Source: Pseudomonas sp. efr-133-TYG-5
GTDB taxonomy: Bacteria > Pseudomonadota > Gammaproteobacteria > Pseudomonadales > Pseudomonadaceae
Direction of reading: 5' to 3'
DNA length: 64,000 bases
NCBI RefSeq assembly: GCF_030209175.1
Contig: NZ_JARVSM010000010.1
Location: 62,001 to 126,000, forward strand
Part shown: in pieces, positions 58,638 to 64,000 of the stretch
Numbering within the stretch: position 1 is the first letter of the stretch
How the letters are laid out: the number at the start of each line of letters is the position of its first letter
Made by a program: the position numbers and the translations under genes
Notes under the pieces: generated by a model
Databases searched by the model: none
What the model saw: only the letters and a program-made list of their open reading frames with translations
Told to the model about the DNA's origin: nothing

Positions 58638-60464
58638 ATGCATCCCCGCGTCCTTGAGGTCACCGAACGGCTTATCGCCCGCAGCCGCGCCACGCGTCAG
58701 GCTTACCTTGCACTGATTCGCGGCGCCGCCACCGACGGCCCGATGCGCGGCAAGCTGCAATGCGCCAACTTCGCCCACGGCGTGGCCGGGTGCGGCAGCG
58801 AAGACAAGCACAGCCTGCGGATGATGAACTCGGCGAACATCGCCATTGTTTCTTCGTATAACGACATGCTCTCGGCGCACCAGCCGTACGAAGTGTTTCC
58901 GCAACAGATCAAGCAGGCCCTGCGCGAAATCGGCTCGGTCGGCCAGTTCGCCGGCGGCACCCCGGCCATGTGCGACGGCGTGACCCAGGGCGAGCCTGGC
59001 ATGGAGCTGAGCCTGCCGAGCCGCGAAGTGATCGCCATGTCCACGGCTGTGGCGTTGTCGCACAACATGTTCGACGGCGCGCTGATGCTTGGTATCTGCG
59101 ACAAGATCGTGCCGGGGTTGATGATGGGCGCGCTGCGCTTCGGTCACTTGCCGACGATTTTCGTCCCGGGCGGGCCGATGGTCTCGGGGATTTCCAACAA
59201 GGAAAAAGCCGACGTGCGGCAGAAGTACGCCGAAGGCAAGGCCACCCGCGAAGAGCTGCTGGAATCGGAGATGAAGTCCTACCACAGCCCGGGTACCTGC
59301 ACCTTCTACGGCACCGCCAACACCAACCAGTTGCTGATGGAAGTCATGGGCCTGCACTTGCCGGGCGCGTCTTTCGTCAACCCGAACACGCCGCTGCGCG
59401 ATGCCCTGACCCGCGAAGCCGCGCATCAGGTCACGCGCCTGACCAAACAGAATGGCAGCTTCCTGCCGATCGGCGAAATCGTCGACGAGAAGGCGCTGGT
59501 CAACTCGATCGTCGCGCTGCACGCCACCGGCGGCTCGACCAACCACACCCTGCACATGCCGGCCATCGCCATGGCGGCAGGCATCCAGCTGACCTGGCAG
59601 GACATGGCCGACCTCTCCGAAGTCGTGCCAACCCTCAGCCACGTCTATCCGAACGGCAAGGCCGACATCAACCACTTCCAGGCCGCCGGCGGCATGTCGT
59701 TCCTGATCCGCGAGCTGCTCGAAGCCGGCCTGCTCCACGAAGACGTCAACACCGTGCTCGGCCACGGCCTGAGCCGCTACACCCAGGAACCGTTCCTGGA
59801 TAACGGCGAGCTGGTCTGGCGCGAAGGGCCGACCGACAGTCTCGACGAAAACATCCTGCGCCCGGTGGCGCGCGCGTTCTCGCCAGAGGGCGGTTTGCGG
59901 GTGATGGAAGGCAACCTCGGCCGTGGCGTGATGAAAGTCTCCGCCGTGGCCGTGGAAAACCAGATCGTCGAAGCACCGGCCATGGTCTTTCAGGATCAGC
60001 AGGATTTGGCCGACGCGTTCAAGGCCGGTCTGCTGGAGAAGGATTTCGTCGCCGTGATGCGCTTCCAGGGCCCGCGTTCCAACGGCATGCCGGAGTTGCA
60101 CAAGATGACCCCGTTCCTCGGCGTGCTGCAGGATCGCGGCTTCAAAGTGGCGCTGGTGACGGACGGGCGCATGTCCGGTGCGTCGGGGAAAATCCCGGCG
60201 GCCATTCACGTCAGTCCCGAGGCTTATGTCGGCGGCGCTTTGGCGCGCGTGCAAGAGGGCGATATCATCCGCGTCGATGGCGTCAACGGCACTTTGCAAC
60301 TCAAGGTCGACGCCGCCGAATTTGCAGCGCGCGAACCCGCCAAAGGCCTGTTGGGCAACAACATCGGCAGCGGCCGCGAGCTGTTCGGTTTCATGCGCAT
60401 GGCCTTCAGCTCGGCAGAGCAGGGCGCCAGCGCCTTCACTTCTGCCCTGGAGACGCTTAATTGA
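58638..60464 (+). CDS. edd: 6-phosphogluconate dehydratase Edd
   Basis: Edd dehydrates 6-phosphogluconate to 2-keto-3-deoxy-6-phosphogluconate in the Entner-Doudoroff route, with an Fe-S cluster. The 608-aa protein has the IlvD/Edd signatures CDGVTQGEPGMELSLPSREV and LVTDGRMSGASGKIPAAIHVSPE. Its stop overlaps the glk start (TTGA). Confidence 0.97.
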   Translation: MHPRVLEVTERLIARSRATRQAYLALIRGAATDGPMRGKLQCANFAHGVAGCGSEDKHSLRMMNSANIAIVSSYNDMLSAHQPYEVFPQQIKQALREIGSVGQFAGGTPAMCDGVTQGEPGMELSLPSREVIAMSTAVALSHNMFDGALMLGICDKIVPGLMMGALRFGHLPTIFVPGGPMVSGISNKEKADVRQKYAEGKATREELLESEMKSYHSPGTCTFYGTANTNQLLMEVMGLHLPGASFVNPNTPLRDALTREAAHQVTRLTKQNGSFLPIGEIVDEKALVNSIVALHATGGSTNHTLHMPAIAMAAGIQLTWQDMADLSEVVPTLSHVYPNGKADINHFQAAGGMSFLIRELLEAGLLHEDVNTVLGHGLSRYTQEPFLDNGELVWREGPTDSLDENILRPVARAFSPEGGLRVMEGNLGRGVMKVSAVAVENQIVEAPAMVFQDQQDLADAFKAGLLEKDFVAVMRFQGPRSNGMPELHKMTPFLGVLQDRGFKVALVTDGRMSGASGKIPAAIHVSPEAYVGGALARVQEGDIIRVDGVNGTLQLKVDAAEFAAREPAKGLLGNNIGSGRELFGFMRMAFSSAEQGASAFTSALETLN

Positions 60465-61411
60465 AACTGGCTTTGGTCGGTGACATCGGAGGCACCAACG
60501 CACGTTTCGCGTTGTGGCAAAACCAGCAACTGCAGTCGATTCAGGTGCTGGCCACGGCCGACCACGCCAGCCCGGAAGAAGCGATTCGCCTCTACCTGGG
60601 CGGGCTTGGCCTGGCGCCGGGGGACATCGGCTCGGTGTGCCTGTCAGTGGCCGGTCCCGTCAGTGGCGATGAATTCAAGTTCACCAACAATCACTGGCGC
60701 CTGAGCCGCACGGCGTTCTGTCAGGCGTTGCAGGTCGAGCAGTTGCTGCTGGTCAACGACTTCTCGGCGATGGCCCTGGGCATGACCCGTTTGCAGCCCG
60801 GCGAATTCCGCGTGGTCTGCGAAGGCACGCCGGAGCCGTTGCGCCCGGCGGTGGTGATCGGCCCGGGCACGGGCCTGGGCGTCGGCACGCTGCTCGACCT
60901 GGGCGCCGGGCGTTTTGCGGCGTTGCCGGGGGAGGGCGGTCACGTTGACCTGCCGCTGAGCAGCCCCCGGGAGACCCAGCTGTGGCAGCACATCCACAAC
61001 GAAATCGGTCATGTCAGCGCCGAAACCGCGTTGAGCGGTGGCGGCTTGCCGCGCGTGTACCGGGCGATCTGCGCGGTGGACGGCCATGAGCCGCAACTCG
61101 ACACCCCGGAAGCAATCACGGCGGCCGGTCTGGCCGGTGATCCGATTGCCCTGGAAGTGCTCGAGCAGTTCTGCTGCTGGCTCGGCCGCGTGGCCGGTAA
61201 CAACGTGCTGACCACCGGTGGTCGTGGTGGCGTTTACATCGTGGGCGGCGTGATTCCGCGTTTTGCCGACTTCTTCCTCGAAAGCGGTTTCGCCCGCAGC
61301 TTCGCCGACAAGGGCTGCATGAGCGATTACTTCAAGGGCATCCCGGTGTGGCTGGTGACGGCGCCGTATTCCGGGCTGGTGGGTGCCGGTGTGGCGCTCG
61401 AACAGGCTTGA
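60461..61411 (+). CDS. glk: Glucokinase Glk
   Basis: The 316-aa enzyme phosphorylates cytosolic glucose with ATP. It has the N-terminal phosphate loop LVGDIGGTNARFALW, the middle motif VNDFSAMALGM and the GGGLPRVYRAI segment typical of Glk. The start is TTG 60461, in the overlap with the edd stop; no ATG or GTG near it gives the family N-terminus. A REPIN separates it from gltR. Confidence 0.95.
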   Translation: MKLALVGDIGGTNARFALWQNQQLQSIQVLATADHASPEEAIRLYLGGLGLAPGDIGSVCLSVAGPVSGDEFKFTNNHWRLSRTAFCQALQVEQLLLVNDFSAMALGMTRLQPGEFRVVCEGTPEPLRPAVVIGPGTGLGVGTLLDLGAGRFAALPGEGGHVDLPLSSPRETQLWQHIHNEIGHVSAETALSGGGLPRVYRAICAVDGHEPQLDTPEAITAAGLAGDPIALEVLEQFCCWLGRVAGNNVLTTGGRGGVYIVGGVIPRFADFFLESGFARSFADKGCMSDYFKGIPVWLVTAPYSGLVGAGVALEQA

Positions 61412-61425
61412 GACCGAGTCGCCTT

Positions 61426-61510
61426 CATCGCTGGCAAGCCAGCTCCCACAGGATCGAGGACATCCTCAGGATGTGTATAAGTCCTTGTGGGAGCTGGCTT
61501 GCCAGCGATG
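61426..61510. repeat. REPIN between glk and gltR
   Basis: CATCGCTGGCAAGCCAGCTC and inverted GAGCTGGCTTGCCAGCGATG; TGGC-core type with complete arms. Confidence 0.9.
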
Positions 61511-61588
61511 GGGCCAGAACAGACAACAAATATCCAAGGTTCATCAGGCATAATCCGCCCCAATTCCAACAACAAGGATGCCTTCGAA

Positions 61589-62320
61589 GTGAGCTCAGTC
61601 AACAAGTCGATTTTGTTGGTCGATGACGACCAGGAGATACGCGAGTTGCTGCAGACCTACCTGACCCGTGCGGGTTTTCAGGTACGGGCCACGGCCGACG
61701 GCGCCAGTTTCCGCCAGGCGCTGAACGACGCGCCGAGCGATCTGGTGATTCTTGATGTGATGCTGCCCGACGAAGACGGCTTCAGCCTGTGCCGCTGGGT
61801 GCGCCAGCATCCGCGTCAGGCACAGGTGCCGATCATCATGCTCACCGCCAGTTCCGACGAAGCCGACCGGGTGATCGGTCTGGAGCTGGGCGCCGACGAT
61901 TACCTCGGTAAACCGTTCAGCCCGCGCGAGTTGCAGGCACGCATCAAGGCCCTGCTGCGCCGCGCGCAATTCGCTCAGGAACGCAGCGGCAGCGAAGTGC
62001 TGGCCTTCGATGAATGGCGCCTGGACATGGTCAGCCACCGGCTGTTCCACACCGACGGCGAGGAAGTGATTCTCTCCGGCGCCGACTTCGCCCTGCTCAA
62101 GCTGTTCCTCGATCATCCGCAGGAAATCCTCGACCGCGACACCATCGGCAACGCCACCCGGGGCCGTGAACTGATGCCCCTCGATCGCATTGTCGACATG
62201 GCCGTCAGCCGCCTGCGCCAGCGTCTGCGCGATACTGACAAGCCGCCTCGGCTGATTCGCACCGTGCGCGGCAGCGGCTATCAGTTGGCAGCCAATGTGG
62301 TTGCCGGCAATGGTCACTGA
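61589..62320 (+). CDS. gltR: Response regulator GltR (OmpR family)
   Basis: The 243-aa regulator has a receiver domain (LLVDDDQEIREL, phospho-Asp56 in LVILDVMLPDEDG, Thr and Lys in MLTAS and GKPFSP) and a winged-helix output domain (SRLRQRLRD, IRTVRGSGYQL). In Pseudomonas GltR controls glucose transport genes (gts, oprB). GTG 61589 is chosen with AAGGAT nine bases before; the frame upstream runs through the REPIN. It overlaps gtrS by 11 bases. Confidence 0.9.
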   Translation: MSSVNKSILLVDDDQEIRELLQTYLTRAGFQVRATADGASFRQALNDAPSDLVILDVMLPDEDGFSLCRWVRQHPRQAQVPIIMLTASSDEADRVIGLELGADDYLGKPFSPRELQARIKALLRRAQFAQERSGSEVLAFDEWRLDMVSHRLFHTDGEEVILSGADFALLKLFLDHPQEILDRDTIGNATRGRELMPLDRIVDMAVSRLRQRLRDTDKPPRLIRTVRGSGYQLAANVVAGNGH

Positions 62321-63779
62321 GGCGCTGCGCAACCTCGCCGGCAAGGTGCCGATGCCGCGTTCGCTGCTCGGGCGCATGCTGCTGCTGACGTTGCTTGCGG
62401 TGCTGTTCGCGCAGACGCTGTCGAGCGTGATCTGGGTTTCGCAACTGCGCGCCACCCAGCTCGAAGGCCTGGTCACCAGCGCCCGCAGCCTGGCGCATTC
62501 GATGACCGCCAGCGTCAGCTACTTCCGGTCGCTGCCGGTGGCTTACCGGCCGCTGGTGCTCGATCAGTTGCGCAGCATGGGCGGCACCCGTTTCGTGGTG
62601 ACCCTCAACGACAAGCCGCTGGGCATGGAAGTGCTGCCGGTGACGCCGCGCAAAGCGGCGGTGATGAAGGCCGTGGATGAAGTGCTGCGCCAGTCGCTGG
62701 GGCATGACACCGATATTTCGGTGACCTTCGTCAGCCCCGAAGATCTGCGGATTTTCAATGCCGGGCTCAAGCTCGACGAACTGCCGCGCTCCTGGGCGCA
62801 TTACGCGCTGACGCTGGAACCGGTGAACCCGCCGGTTCTGGTCACCCAGATTCAGATGGCTCCGGGCGAATGGCTGTACATCGCCTCGCTGCTGCCCGAG
62901 CCTTACACCAGCCTGGAAGAGCAGGGCCTGCCGGCGCAGCAGGTGTGGTTCATCGTCCTCACCAGCGGCTTTCTGCTGCTGTTCATCGGCCTGCTGGTGC
63001 ACTGGCAGAGCCGGCCGCTCAAGCGTCTGGCGCGGGCGGCGCGGGATCTGTCGCTGGGGGCCGATGTCGAGCCAGTGGCCGAGGGCGGCGGCAGTGAAGT
63101 GGTCGAAGTGGGCCGCGCGTTCAACACCATGCGCGAACGCATCAGCCGCTACCTGACTGAGCGCAGCCAGTTGTTCAGCGCGATTTCGCATGACCTGCGG
63201 ACACCGATCACCCGTTTGCGCCTGCGTGTCGAACTGCTTGAGGACGAACAACTGCAAACCAAGTTCGGCCGCGATCTGGATGAGCTGGAGCTGCTGGTCA
63301 AAGGCGCGTTGCAATGCGTGAAGGACACCGACATCCACGAGAACATCGAGCCGGTGGATCTCAACCATGTGCTCGATTGCCTGGTGGAACCCTATCTGGC
63401 GCCGAACGGCAATGGCCGCGTGACCCAGCAGGGGCGGGCGCTGGCGGCGTATCCGGGCAAGCCGCTGGCGCTCAAGCGCTGCATCGGCAACCTGATCGAC
63501 AACGCGCTGAAGTACGGTTGGAACGCCCATCTGCACATCGACGACGATGAGAGCGCGTTTGTCCTGCACGTCGACGATGAAGGTCCTGGCGTGCCGGAGC
63601 AGCGGCTGGAGCAGGTGTTCGAGCCGCACTTTCGTCTCGCCGGGCAACAGCAGGGTTATGGCCTGGGCCTGGGGATCGCGCGCAACATCGCCCACAGCCA
63701 TGGCGGTGAGGTGACCTTGCAGAATCTGCGCGAGGGTGGCTTGCGGGTGACCTTGCAACTGCCGCGCAGTGTTGATTAG
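62310..63779 (+). CDS. gtrS: Sensor histidine kinase GtrS
   Basis: The 489-aa kinase pairs with GltR. It has TM1 (about 25-46), a periplasmic domain (about 47-205; in P. aeruginosa it binds 2-ketogluconate and 6-phosphogluconate), TM2 (about 210-230), HAMP (about 232-285), HisKA with SAISHDLRTPITRLRLR, and a HATPase domain with NLIDNALKYGW, DEGPGVP and GLGLGIARNIAHSHGG. ATG 62310 overlaps the gltR end; ATG 62352 is a possible later start. Confidence 0.92.
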   Translation: MVTEALRNLAGKVPMPRSLLGRMLLLTLLAVLFAQTLSSVIWVSQLRATQLEGLVTSARSLAHSMTASVSYFRSLPVAYRPLVLDQLRSMGGTRFVVTLNDKPLGMEVLPVTPRKAAVMKAVDEVLRQSLGHDTDISVTFVSPEDLRIFNAGLKLDELPRSWAHYALTLEPVNPPVLVTQIQMAPGEWLYIASLLPEPYTSLEEQGLPAQQVWFIVLTSGFLLLFIGLLVHWQSRPLKRLARAARDLSLGADVEPVAEGGGSEVVEVGRAFNTMRERISRYLTERSQLFSAISHDLRTPITRLRLRVELLEDEQLQTKFGRDLDELELLVKGALQCVKDTDIHENIEPVDLNHVLDCLVEPYLAPNGNGRVTQQGRALAAYPGKPLALKRCIGNLIDNALKYGWNAHLHIDDDESAFVLHVDDEGPGVPEQRLEQVFEPHFRLAGQQQGYGLGLGIARNIAHSHGGEVTLQNLREGGLRVTLQLPRSVD

Positions 63780-63797
63780 TCAGACCGCGTCAGGGTT

Positions 63798-63884
63798 CTT
63801 CGCGAGCAGGCTCGCTCCCACATTCGAGCGCATTCCTTCGGTTGAAAGGCGATCACCTTGTGGGAGCGAGCCTGCTCGCGAAGA
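63798..63884. repeat. REPIN after gtrS
   Basis: CTTCGCGAGCAGGCTCGCTC and inverted GAGCGAGCCTGCTCGCGAAG, GAGC-core type, both arms intact. Confidence 0.92.
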
Positions 63885-64000
63885 CAGGGTTCCATTCACC
63901 GCAAATGTCACGGCTCAGTGACAAAACCCGCCCCCTTCGTTACAAGACCGCCCCGGCCCGTTGTTTAGACTGCCCGCAGTCATAACAACAAAAAAGGCCA
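63885..64000 (+). promoter_or_regulatory. Upstream region of the next gene (cut by window end)
   Basis: The last 116 bases hold no start codon with a family I can see. TTGTTTAGACTGCC and CATAACAACAAAAAAGG suggest promoter and leader DNA. In this gene order the next gene is usually the glucose ABC transporter binding protein, which is inference only. Confidence 0.35.

Overview
The window is chromosomal DNA of a Pseudomonas of the fluorescens/putida type. This rests on gene content and order (secA-argJ, ybgC-tolQRAB-pal-cpoB, queE-queC-tRNA-Lys-nadA, gcsR with gcvHP-sdaA-gcvT, arcDABC, gap/edd-glk-gltR-gtrS), on high GC with GC-rich third codon positions, and on many copies of the Pseudomonas REP palindrome (GTGGGAGCGAGCCTGCTCGC and variants) between genes. 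Nearly everything is core genome. I see no prophage, insertion sequence, CRISPR array or plasmid backbone.

Layout. 1-160: 5' part of a DciA-like (DUF721) gene, divergent from secA. 468-6391: secA, argJ, a GST and a Nudix/ThiE-like fusion. 6610-10191 (minus): a PduO-type cobalamin adenosyltransferase, an orphan sensor kinase and a PanE-like reductase. 10332-11798: yajQ and a small MscS channel. 12032-13369: an OprD-family porin, followed by a 0.9-kb stretch without a convincing gene. 14269-17287: HIT protein, slyX, a membrane/cold-shock fusion, Dps-like ferritin, an RHH protein and an FmdB-type zinc ribbon. 17390-22517: aspS, yebC and ruvCAB. 22645-28052: the Tol-Pal cluster. 28220-31030: queE, queC, tRNA-Lys and nadA. 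31162-31960 (minus): an RDD protein and a CspA-type protein. 32365-40282 (minus): glycine cleavage genes with sdaA and their sigma-54 activator gcsR. 40492-47601: a DUF5064 gene, arcCBAD and a divergent second arcD. 47785-52068: a CoA transferase, a chemoreceptor and a YbaN protein. 52232-57226 (minus): heme oxygenase, a TonB-dependent heme receptor, a FecR-type anti-sigma factor and an ECF sigma factor. 57416-63779: gap, edd, glk, gltR and gtrS for glucose breakdown by the Entner-Doudoroff route.

Control signals readable in the DNA. There is a sigma-54 promoter upstream of gcvH with three 18-bp GcsR-like sites. An ANR-type box lies in front of arcD. Two HexR-type TTGT-N7-ACAA sites lie between gap and edd. 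A Fur-like box precedes the ECF sigma gene. The same bipartite promoter motif, with identical 14-nt spacing, lies in front of both the heme receptor and heme oxygenase genes.

The heme promoter pair is the most interesting observation because it predicts one ECF regulon that couples heme uptake to heme degradation. Next are the four-helix membrane protein fused to a cold-shock domain with an in-frame internal Met, the divergent arcD duplicates of which only one has a visible ANR box, a hairpin in the arcB-arcC gap that encloses a half REP, and structured intergenic stretches near 13.9 kb and 16.4 kb. Nothing here is a clearly new defence or mobile system.
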